Shown in pieces: positions 55,092 through 64,000 of a stretch of 64,000 nt of DNA (the first letter of the stretch is position 1; each line of letters opens with the position of its first letter). Origin of the DNA: Capra hircus. Taxonomy: Eukaryota > Chordata > Mammalia > Artiodactyla > Bovidae. The position numbers were made by a program, and so were the translations under genes. The stretch spans positions 434,001-498,000 of the forward strand of contig NW_017189851.1 of the NCBI RefSeq assembly GCF_001704415.2, given 5' to 3'. The notes under the pieces are model-generated. The model saw nothing but the letters and a program-made list of their open reading frames with translations, was not told the origin of the DNA and made no database searches.

Positions 55092-58000
55092 CTGTGGAAG
55101 GAGGGGGGCCTACATGACCGCGGGCTCCTTGGGACGGCTCCCGGCCGACAGGCCCCCTTGCCTGGAGCCCCCACCCTGCCCTCCATGTCCCTCAGGGGGC
55201 CCCTCCTGCCCAGCCCTCCCCGCGCAGTCAGAGGCATGCGGGCCTGGTCCTCATGGGGCTGTGGGCTCGGCCCCCCACCCCCCGCCCCAGCAACGAGCCA
55301 GCCAATGGCCTTGTCCAGCCTGGACCCTGCACCCCGCCACCCAGGGGCGGAGCAGCGGCTCCCACGGTGTGCGGGCAAGACGCGGGCCTGGTATCCTGCC
55401 ACCGCCCGGGGGGGCTGCTCTTACAGAGCACATGTCTCGTGAGCAAGGCCTGTGGGCCCCCCAGAGGAGGGGCTGCCGGGGCCCCTCTGAGCCCCTCTGA
55501 CCACCCTGCCCCAGTCCTGCTGGAGGCCAAGCCACGGCCTCCCGTCTGCCTGCAGGTCCTGAGCCAGGTTGAGGGCACGGCAGGGAGCAGAGTCCGGTGC
55601 GGCCGAGGGGCCGTCCTGCTGGGCCCCGGGACAGTCCCCCCAAGTCTGCACACAGCCGTCAGTGCCATGGGGCAGGGCTGACGGCGCCCACAGTGCAGGC
55701 CCCAGGCACACGCAGCGCCGCAGAGGCCCAGCCTGCGCTCGCCGTCGCCCGCGGCCTGACGGGAGTTTCCAGAACCTGCACGGGGCTGGCTCCAGCGGGT
55801 GAATCAGGCCCCCCGCCAACCGCTTCCCGGCGGAAGGACGCGGGGAACAAACCCGTCACGTTGTTGGATGCTCAGGCCAAGACAAAGCCTCAGCAATTAA
55901 GGGCTCCATCGTTTCAGGCGATTAAAGTAAACGCTTTATTCGAAAACTAATTAATTCTAGCTACATATTTTTCCCATGACAATACCCGTGATGACTTGAT
56001 TTATGACGCCTAATTATTCTTTATTAATCTAATTGAGAATAATCACATCACCCCATCTCCTGGCAGGGGGCCGCCCTGAGCGGTGAGCACACGGCCACCC
56101 GGCGGCCTCGACCCTGGCCTGTCACTCTCCCCTTCGGCAAGCAGAGGAGTCCGACAGCTAATCCACAAAGCATAGGCCTGGGTCTGCGAGACACATTCCT
56201 TCAAAAATTAAAAAGGGAGAATCTGACGGCTCTTCCAGCACTGTGACACTGGGCCCCGGAGGCCCCCAGGCGAGGCAGCCGAGGGGCTGACGCTGTGCAG
56301 GGGTCCTGGCCTTCCGCGGGGCCCCCACTCCCACCCCGTGCGGGCACAGTATGGGGCAGGAGGGGTCAGCCGCAGCCTGGTGTCCTGGCCCACGGACAGG
56401 GCCCAGGGCGCTTGGGGGCAGGTCATCTCACAGGAGCAGGTGGGACCATCAGGCGGAGTTGGAGCTGGAGCTGCGCCCACAGCTGCCTCACGTTGCCCCG
56501 CAGCTCTCAGCCACCTCAGGCCCAAACCGCAGCCTGAGAGTCATTCCCGAGGACCCCCGACACCAGGCCTCGGCGGTCCACTCGAAGTGCCCGGGGCAGG
56601 CCCCCGTCAACAGGGGCCCTGCAGGGGCCACAGGTGTGGAGGGACCGAGCAGAGGGCAGGGTTGGGGCAGACAACGCCGCGCGGCTCTGAGGCCCGAGAC
56701 GGCCTGAGCTACACGGAGCGTGGCCCGCTCAGATCCAGAGAGAGCCGGGCGAGGAGAGGCTGCTGGGGGCAGGGGGTGAGCTGGGGCTGCAGCAGAGACG
56801 CTTCGTCATGGGGGACACGCAAGGACAGGCTCCCCATCCACCACCTCCAGGGGGACAGGAGAGGGCAGGACCCCATCCACCACCTCCCAGGGGCGGCGGG
56901 AGGAGCCCGTCCACCCAGGCCTGCAGGAACCTCCCGACGCACCCACAGGGGCCCACAGAGGGCATTCAGCTCAGACTCAGGACAGAGGTCAAGGTCCAGG
57001 GAAATGACAGGGCAGCTCTTCTGAATTCAGAGAGAAGAGCACACTGACCGCATGTGGGCCTCAATGAGGTCCTGGTTTACATCGAGAGTCCAAGATAAAA
57101 AGGGATAAAACAGACTCAAACATTCAAAGGGAACTTCAGCACAGTAGCAGCAAAGAAAACCAGCAGTGAGAACTCAACAGGCTCCATGGACACAAACAGC
57201 AACCCATCAGAGAAAGTTCCATCACAGCCCCAACTAAGAAGATAAAAGACTCAACCAGGAATCGTTTACCTGTTACACATCAAAAGAGCTGAAAACCTAA
57301 AGCATCTTTAAAACACGCGGCAGTCTTCAAGATGAAGGGAGAGCTGAATGCCAGGCAGAAAGCTGGGTAAAAGACAGGAGCGGGCAACGCGCACGCCGAG
57401 ACAGGTGAGCAGAGTCGCTCCCGCCCGGGACCGATGCCGCCCCAGCGGCGCTGGTTCTGGCCCGGATGGAGCGGGCTCGATGCTGCCTCTCGCCTCTCTC
57501 TCCGGCGACTGTAGAGAAAACCTCCAGGCAAAACAGAAATGGAGAAGTGAAGGGCGGCAGACAGACTTTGGAGGCAGGCAGGAACTTGGAGAGCTGAGCT
57601 GAGTGGGGACGAGCTTCCTGCTTGTGTTTGCGTCCTGGGGCACTGCCCTCAGGCTGGGTCGGGCTGCAGGGCTGTGAGGCAGGGGTGGCTAAGACTTGGA
57701 GAGGAACTAAGTTCAGCGCAGGGAAAAGTCTGAATCCTGGACTGAGCTAAAAGCGTACCACGCGGCACAGAGAGAGCGTCATACAGCCACCAGGACCCAG
57801 GGTTCTGGAGTCTGGGTCTGAGTCCCCGATGGAGTCTGGGATGGCGTCTGCTTCTCCCCTCTCTCGGCCCTGCCCCAGGCGTGGCCCCGGACAGGGAGCT
57901 TCGCGGGAGAAGTGGCTCTGAGGGTTGTCCCAACTTTGTGGCCAGAGGGACTGCACAGAAAGCGCCCTGCCGGACCCTGTGTGTGAGACAAACGGCAGAG

Positions 58001-58515
58001 AGCAGAGGGCTACAGACAGACAGGCGGTCATGGAATGAACCCCGGAAAGCCCGTGCTCACCTCTGAGCTGTGCGGGGTGGGACAGACCCACAGCAGCGCC
58101 AGCGTCAACACCTGAGCTGGGACCTCTGAACGCTGCCCAGGGCTCAGGCTGACCCCAGAGTGGCTGGTGCACGGCCCAAAGCAGAGCATTGGAAGCTCTG
58201 GAGACGGACTAACGAGCGGAAAGCTGCGGTCCGTGCAGGGGGCGAGGCCGTCTGACGGGGGGTGATGGCCTGCTGACATGACACTTAACGTTCTCCAGGG
58301 GACCCAACATAACAGTCCGTCCAGAGTATGTCCAGGGTACGACACACAGAACCAGGAAATGAGATCAATTCTCGCAGGAAACGACAATTTACAGATGCCA
58401 ACCTTGACGGTTCTGAAGCCGGGAACATCAGATACGGGCTTCAAGCGGCTTTTATGATTGTACTCCGTGGGCAAAGGTGAACCCCTGAAATGGACGAAGG
58501 GAAGTTCCCAGGAGA
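55092..58515. other. GNB1L 5' intron or upstream flank
   Basis: Region beyond the first coding exon. GC-rich to about 55840, then an AT-rich islet (55850-56065), GC-rich again to about 57000, and an A-rich unplaced stretch at 57040-57340. No coding family recognised. GNB1L non-coding first exons and promoter could lie here or outside the window. Confidence 0.45.
55850..56065. promoter_or_regulatory. TAAT-rich islet, strong candidate conserved enhancer
   Basis: About 200 bases at low GC, dense in homeodomain-type words: GATTAAAGTAA, AACTAATTAATTCTAG, CCTAATTATTC, TTATTAATCTAATTGAG, ATAATCAC. Flanks are strongly GC-rich and no repeat resemblance is seen. This density of TAAT/ATTA words with sharp edges is typical of deeply conserved developmental enhancers. 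Conservation is not demonstrated here. Confidence 0.4.
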
Positions 58516-58559
58516 CAGGCTCCCGGGGCTTCCCTGACAGGCTCCCGGGGCTTCCCTGG
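58516..58559. repeat. 22-bp direct duplication at SINE head
   Basis: Two adjacent 22-bp copies of CAGGCTCCCGGGGCTTCCCT plus GA or GG. The second copy runs straight into the SINE head starting at 58547. Confidence 0.85.
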
Positions 58560-58685
58560 CAGCCCTGTGGCCGAGCCATCACAGTCCCGGTGCAGGGGCC
58601 CAGGTTTGATCCCTGGTCAGGGAACTAGGTCACACAGGCTGCAGCTAAGAGCTGGTGCGGGCAACTAGTAAACTCAGATAAATCT
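58547..58685 (+). mobile_element. CHR-type tRNA-derived SINE
   Basis: GGGGCTTCCCTGGCAGCCCT start, then GTGCAGGGGCCCAGGTTTGA, TCCCTGGTCAGGGAACTAGG (B-box region and the following CHR-2 signature), then a degenerate A-rich tail AAACTCAGATAAAT. Artiodactyl/cetacean lineage SINE. Confidence 0.75.
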
Positions 58686-58860
58686 GTGCGTGTGTGAACC
58701 TAAAAACAGAATATACGAAGTGGCCAATCAGGACATGAGAACAGCCTCACCGGCCCTGTGCTTCAGGGGAATCAAGGGACAGACGCAGCCACGTGCCCTG
58801 CAGGCTCATGGGAGCGGCCAGTGCTAAAGACAGGCCACGCCGCCGGCCGCTGGGACGCAT

Positions 58861-58925
58861 GTGAAGTGGGGGAACTCTCCTAGGAGCATACTGGTCCAGT
58901 CACTTCAGAATACAGTTTGGCCTCT
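58861..58925 (+). mobile_element. Small L1 remnant
   Basis: GGGGGAACTCTCCTAGGAGC followed by CCAGTCACTTCAGAATACAG and TTTGGC resembles the L1 3' motif 'GGAACCCTCCTACACT ... CCACT..GGAGAACAGTTTGG'. Short and diverged. Confidence 0.4.
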
Positions 58926-59339
58926 AGAAAAAGGCCCCCCACCGGGGATGGTCCTCACACCCACGGAGGCCGAACACACAGTGATGGCCCCTACGCCCCA
59001 ACAAAGCAGGGCTGACCAGGCTCCCCACGGGTCAGCCTCAAGCTCGCGGAAAAGCGGCTGGTGGAGGAGAGGGGACACCGTGACGCTGTTTAGCCGGAAC
59101 TGTAGAAAGGGCAAGACACCCAGCGGCCACAGCAAGCAGCTGAGGGCACCTGGGGCGGGCTGGTGAGGGGAGCAGGAGGCTGTGTGAGGCCGGGGGTCGG
59201 GAGGAGGCCCTGGCACTCCCCCAGGACGACGTGCGCGTGTCTCCGGGGCCTGTGTGTCTCAGGGGCGGCGAGGCTCACACAGGTGCTGGAACTCACCCAG
59301 TCTTCTCCTTCACTGCACGTCAGTGTCATTTAAAACCAC

Positions 59340-59530
59340 TGAGCAGCACCGAAGCCAACGATACGGGCAGACACTTCGCCCGTAAGACGCGCAGATGGGG
59401 ACATGCAGCTCAGCGCCCTTAGCCGTGGGGAAATGCAAGCAAAGGCGCCATGGCTCAGGGGAGGCCGGCAGAGCCGCTGCAAGGATGGAGCCGCACGCAG
59501 GCCCACAGCCAGCTGCGAGGCCCTGGGCCG
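59340..59530 (+). mobile_element. L1 remnant, GC-drifted
   Basis: GGGCAGACACTTCGCCCGTA, AGACGCGCAGATGGGGACAT, GCTCAGCGCCCTTAGCCGTG and GGGAAATGCAAGCAAAGGCG follow in order the L1 segment with 'agacatttctcc...agaagacatacagatgg...gggaaatgcaaatcaaa'. Right boundary uncertain. Confidence 0.5.
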
Positions 59531-60511
59531 GAGCAGCAGAGGCGCGTCGCCAGCGCTGCGACCGCAGGACATCGGCTCTGCAGAAACGAAACCGTGCCTG
59601 AGCGGTCGGCTCTGCTCACAGCATCTCTCAAACGCAAGCTGACGGAACAGTCACCCTCCCCGAGCAACAGTGCGGGAACCCAGGACTGAGCGCAACGCTG
59701 TGGACGCATCCCCGGGGAATGGGAGCAAGGACCAGCCTACACTCTGCACGGCCTGGTGCACTGCGCATGCTGGAAACAGCGGGTGCCAGGGCTCGGGGGT
59801 CAGGATCGGGGGTGCGCGCAGGGGAGGGGCCTGAGGGGCTTTCTGCCTGTGTGTTGGAACTCCCCGCAAGCATGTGTCACAAGGATCAGCCTGAGGCCAC
59901 GGTGATGAAAAAACAGCTGAAGATATGGGCCAGCGGGCAGAGACCCGCGAGGAGGCGGGCCAGACCCCGCCCCAGAGGCTGCCTTCCTCTGGGGAGACGG
60001 GGCCCGTGTGGACAGACGTTCCCTGGGTACGTGCGATGGCCGTTTATGTGGGAGGTCCTGCTCCCCGAAACCCAAACCCCAGGCCTGTCCTGAGGAACAC
60101 AGGTGGCAAGTCCCAGCTGAGGGCACTTGCTCAGAACTGTCTCGGGTGCCACAGCCCACAGGAGCCCCCACGGACGCAACGACTGGAATAAGCCCAGGAC
60201 TCGGGGGCCACAGCGCATGAGGTCGCTCATCCTGCACGGGACGGCCGCGCCAACCGGGGGTGAGCACCCTCCTGCCATCCCCAAGGAGGCCGATCTCCAA
60301 ACAACGTGGCTCAGGGAGTATTTGGGGACTGCTTCTCAAGTGACTTACCACCAAGATATTTTGAAAACCCAGCTTCCTACCTACATTTTCTGGTTTTAGA
60401 TCCAATTTCTCACTCCAGTTAAGGTGACTTTTAAACAGACTCACTGCCAGTTTTTAAGTGCTTTTCCTATTTAAAGTGATTTCCCACCCTATTTTTGCCC
60501 TAATAGACTTA
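59531..60511. other. Unassigned sequence before BovB
   Basis: GC-rich to about 60290, then A/T-rich to the BovB junction. No gene. Part of it may be further old LINE sequence, but nothing specific could be recognised. Confidence 0.4.
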
Positions 60512-63187
60512 GACCCTAAATGGACTGGAATGGGTGAACTTAACTCAGGTGACCATTATAACGACTGCGGGCAGGAATCCCGCAGAAGCAATGGACTAGT
60601 CATCACAGTCAACAAAACAGTCCGAAACGCAGTACCTGGATGCGATCTCAAGAACAACAGGATGATCTCTGTTCGTTTACAAGGCAAACCATTCAGTATC
60701 ACAGTAATGCAAGTCTATGCCCCAACCAGTAACGCTGAAGAAGCTGAACTTGAACAGTTCTATGAAGATCTACAAAACCTTCTAGAACAAACACCCCAAA
60801 AAGACATCCTTTTCATTCTAGGGGACTGGAATGCAAAAGTTGGAAGTCAAGAAACACCTGGAGTAACAGGCAAATTTGGCCTTGGAGTACAGAATGAAGC
60901 AGGGCAAAGGCTAGTACAGTTTTGCCAAGAGAACGCCCTGGTCATAGCAAACACCCTCTTCCAACAACACAAGAGAAGACTCTACACATGGACATCACCA
61001 GATGGTCAACACCGAAATCAGATTGATTATATTCTTTGCAGCCAAAGATGGAGAAGCTCTATACAGTCAGCAAAAGCAAGACCAGGAGCTGACTGTGGCT
61101 TAGATCATGAACTCCTTATTGCCAAATTCAGACTTCAATTGAAGAATGTGAGGAAAACCACTAGACCATTCAGGTATGACCTAAATCAGATCCTTTATTA
61201 TAGGGATTATATAGTGGAAGTGAGAAATAGATTTAAGGGCCTAGATCTGATAGATAGAGTGCCTGATGAACTATGGAATGAGGTTCGTGACATTGTACAG
61301 AAGACAGGGATCAAGACCATCCCCATGGAAAAGAAATGCGAAAAAGCAAAATGGCTGTCTGGGGAGGCCTTACAAACAGCTGTGAAAAGAAGAGAAGCGA
61401 AAAGCAAAGGAGAAAAGGAAAGATATAAGCATCTGAATGCAGAGTTCCAAAGAATAGCAAGAAGAGATAAGAAAGCCTTCCTCAGCGATCAGTGCAAAGA
61501 AATAGAGGAAAACAACAGAACGGGAAAGACTAGAGATCTCTTCAAGAAAATTAGAGACACCAAGGGAACATTTCATGCAAAGATGGGCTCGATAAAGGAC
61601 AGAAATGGTCTGGACCTAACAGAAGCAGAAGATATTAAGAAGAGGTGGCAAGAATACACAGAACTGTACAAAAAAGATCTTCACGACCCGGATAATCACG
61701 ATGGTGTGATCACTCACCTAGAGCCACACATCCTGGAATGTGAAGTCAAGTGGGCCTTAGAAAGCATCACTACGAACAAAGCTAGTGGAGGTGATGGAAT
61801 TCCAGTGGAGCTGTTTCAAATCCTGAAAGATGATGCTGTCAAAGTGCTCCACTCAATATGCCAGCAAATTTGGAAAACTCAGCAGTGGCCACAGGACTGG
61901 AAAAGGTCAGTTTTCATTCCAATCCCAAAGAAAGGCAATGCCAAAGAATGCTCAAACTACTGCACAATTGCACTCATCTCACATGCTAGTAATGCTCAAA
62001 ATTCTCCAAGCCAGGCTTCAGCAGTACATGAACCGTGAACTTCCCGATGTTCAAGCTGGTTTTAGAAAAGGCAGAGGAACCAGAGATCAAATTGCCAATA
62101 TCCGCTGGATCATGGAAAAAGCCAGGAAGTTCCAGAAAAGCATCTATTTCTGTTTATTGACTATGCCAAAGCCTTTGACTGTGTGGATCACAATAAGCTG
62201 GGGACAATTCGGAAAGAGATGGGAATACCAGACCACCTGACCTGCCTCTTGAGAAATCTGTATGCAGGTCAGGAAGCAAGAGTTAGAACTGGCCATGGAA
62301 CAACAGACTGGTTCTAAATAGGAAAAGGAGTGCGTCAAGGCTGTATATTGTCACCCTGCTTATTTAACTTATATGCAGAGTACATCATGAGAAACGCTGG
62401 ACTGGAAGAAACACAAGCTGGAATCAAGATTGCCAGGAAAAGTATCAATAACCTCAGATATGCAGATGGCACCACCCTTATGGCAGAAAGTGAAGAACTA
62501 AAGAGTCTCTTGATGAAAGTGAAAGTCGAGAGTGAAAAAGCTGGCTTAAAGCTCAACATTCAGAAAAGTAAGATCATGGCATCTGGTCCCATCACTTCAT
62601 GGCAAATAGATGGGGAAACAATGGAAACAGTGGCTGACTTTATTTTTTTGGGGCTCCAAAATCACTACAGATGGTGACTGCAGCATGAAATGCATATTAA
62701 AAAGCAGAGACATTAGTTTGCCAACAAAGGTCCATCTAGTCAAGGCTATGGTTTTTCCAGTGGTCATGTATGGATGTGAGAGTTGGACCATAAAGAAAGC
62801 TGAGCGCCAAAGAATTGATGCGTTTGAACTGTGGTTTTGGAGAAGACTCTTGAGAGTCCTTTGGACTGCAAGGAGATCCAACCAGTCCATCCTAAAGGAG
62901 ATCAGTCCTGGGTGTTCATTGGAAGGACTGATGCTGAAGTGAAGCTCCAGTACTTTGGCCACCTGATGCAAAGAGCTGACTCGTTGGAAAAGACCCTGAT
63001 GCTGGGAGGGGTTGGGGGCAGGAGGAGAAGGGGGCGACAGAGAAGAGACATGAGATGGCTGGATGGCATCACCGACCCGATGCACATGGGTTTGGGTGGA
63101 CTCCAGGAGTTGGTGATGGGCAGGGAGACGTGGCGTCCATGGCGTCGCAAAGAGTCGGACACAACTGAGCGACTGAACTGAACTGAG
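60512..63187 (+). mobile_element. BovB (RTE-clade) non-LTR retrotransposon, 5'-truncated and inactive
   Basis: Single-ORF LINE of ruminants. Order seen: part of the apurinic endonuclease domain (WTGMGE at the 5' break near 60512, VYAPTSN, GDWNAKVG, DHELLIAKF), then reverse transcriptase (VKWALESITTNKASGGDGIP; AGFRKGRGTRDQ; DYAKAFDCVDHN; RQGCILSPCLFNLYAEY; YADG at 62459-62470), then a C-terminal region (VMYGCESWT, RRLLRVLW) and the 3' tail ending in repeated AACTG. The copy is dead: the endonuclease start is missing, frame breaks lie near 61990, 62150 and 62655, a stop lies near 62316, a deletion lies near 62690, and the second Asp of the catalytic YADD is Gly. The open frame continues upstream to 60458 only by chance. 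Confidence 0.95.
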
Positions 63188-64000
63188 ACTTAGATCCATC
63201 AGTAGCTGCCCCACAGAAGCTAGTTCGCACTCAGCTAACAGCTGCCTGGGAACCTTTGTCAGCACGCTCGCGGCTCCTCCCGAACAGAGGGGAGTCGGGA
63301 AGCAACAGGCCTCCCTCATGGGACATGGCCCTGCCGGCGGGCATGCCCCGAGGCATTTCCTGTGGTCCTGCAGGTGGCATGCCCTGAGGTACGTCCTGCG
63401 GTCCTACAGGCGGGGAGGAACCGAGACCCGTCCCCCGGCCTTGCGGGCCGCACCTGTACAGGCCGCCATCCTCACTGTCCCGATCAGCCTGGACCACGGC
63501 AAGGCCTGAGCCAGGACTGGCTCCCGGAAGCCGTGTCACACCCGTCCTGGCTGGACAGGGGGTCTGCCCACCACCCCCGGCTCAGAGCTGCGGGGAGGTC
63601 TGCGGGAGCCCACAACACGCCACGGCGCTCCTGTTGCTGAGGCCCATGCATCAGCGTCCTGTCCACGGCGCTGGCTCACTGGTCGGGGGCGGCCCCGCCC
63701 CGAGCAGCCAGGGAGGCCGGGCCTGCCAACGACGCTGCGGGGAAGCCTTGGTCCAGGGTTCAGGGCAGAGCCCGGCTGGGTCCCTGCAGCTCGCTCCCTG
63801 GGCCCAGGACACGCGCCAGCCTCCCTGCCCACCCGGGAGGTCCTTGGCTGCCCGTCGCGCCCGTGGAGCCCCGGCCCGGGCTGGTGCAATGGCGGGTCTG
63901 CCTGGAACCCCAACTGCACAAAGGAGCGTCTCTGGGATGTGCGGCTGGCTGTGGAGTCAAAGGCTCACGTCACAGCCCTCCCCGCCGGGCCCCTGCCCCT
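63188..64000. other. GC-rich sequence to window end
   Basis: No recognised gene. Contains two copies of a 36-bp direct repeat (GGCATGCCCCGAGGCATTTC at 63340 and GGCATGCCCTGAGGTACGTC at 63376). Confidence 0.5.

Noticed and set aside
57040..57340. Possible LINE or ERV fragment in A-rich DNA
   Set aside because: Composition is suggestive, but no specific motif or protein similarity could be recognised, so no element was called.
62597..63319. 240-codon - strand ORF
   Set aside because: Antisense of the BovB 3' region, a frequent false gene call in ruminant genomes.

Overview
This is ruminant (bovid-type) nuclear DNA. The lineage call rests on the repeats: a 5'-truncated BovB (RTE) LINE at about 60512-63187, a second antisense BovB 3' end at about 27340-27545, and a Bov-tA SINE at about 42095-42326. 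The gene order SEPTIN5 - GP1BB - TBX1 on the + strand, then GNB1L on the - strand, is that of the human 22q11.2 (DiGeorge/velocardiofacial) region. The window is GC-rich, with CpG islands over GP1BB and both ends of TBX1.

Layout. 1-2080: last four coding exons and 3' UTR of SEPTIN5. 2140-3303: GP1BB (promoter, two coding exons, AATAAA). 3304-29000: the GP1BB-TBX1 intergenic interval. It holds no credible protein gene, but it has a compositionally foreign island (5140-6850), three GC-rich minisatellites (7180-7570, 8607-9540, 11036-11235), an antisense BovB fragment and several AT-rich islets that look like conserved non-coding elements. 29000-36445: TBX1, with two alternative coding starts (29852 and 30929) and seven further coding segments ending at 36136. 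36446-44751: tail-to-tail spacer between TBX1 and GNB1L, with an L1 3' end that has drifted to very high GC. 44752-55091: GNB1L, six coding exons read right to left; its untranslated 5' exons were not identified. 55092-64000: GNB1L upstream intron or flank with a TAAT-rich islet, a CHR-type SINE, L1 remnants and the BovB LINE.

How the genes relate. SEPTIN5 and GP1BB are tandem neighbours. The only plausible SEPTIN5 poly(A) hexamer seen is the weak AACAAT at 2057, consistent with the read-through SEPTIN5-GP1BB transcript known in human. TBX1 encodes the T-box factor of pharyngeal and cardiac outflow development; GNB1L encodes a WD40 protein.

Quality caveat. GP1BB and GNB1L are intact, but SEPTIN5 carries one single-base insertion and TBX1 carries three. 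Removing each restores the expected family reading frame exactly. I read these as base-level assembly errors rather than four independent gene-killing mutations. I found no previously undescribed system; the least explained segment is 5140-6850.
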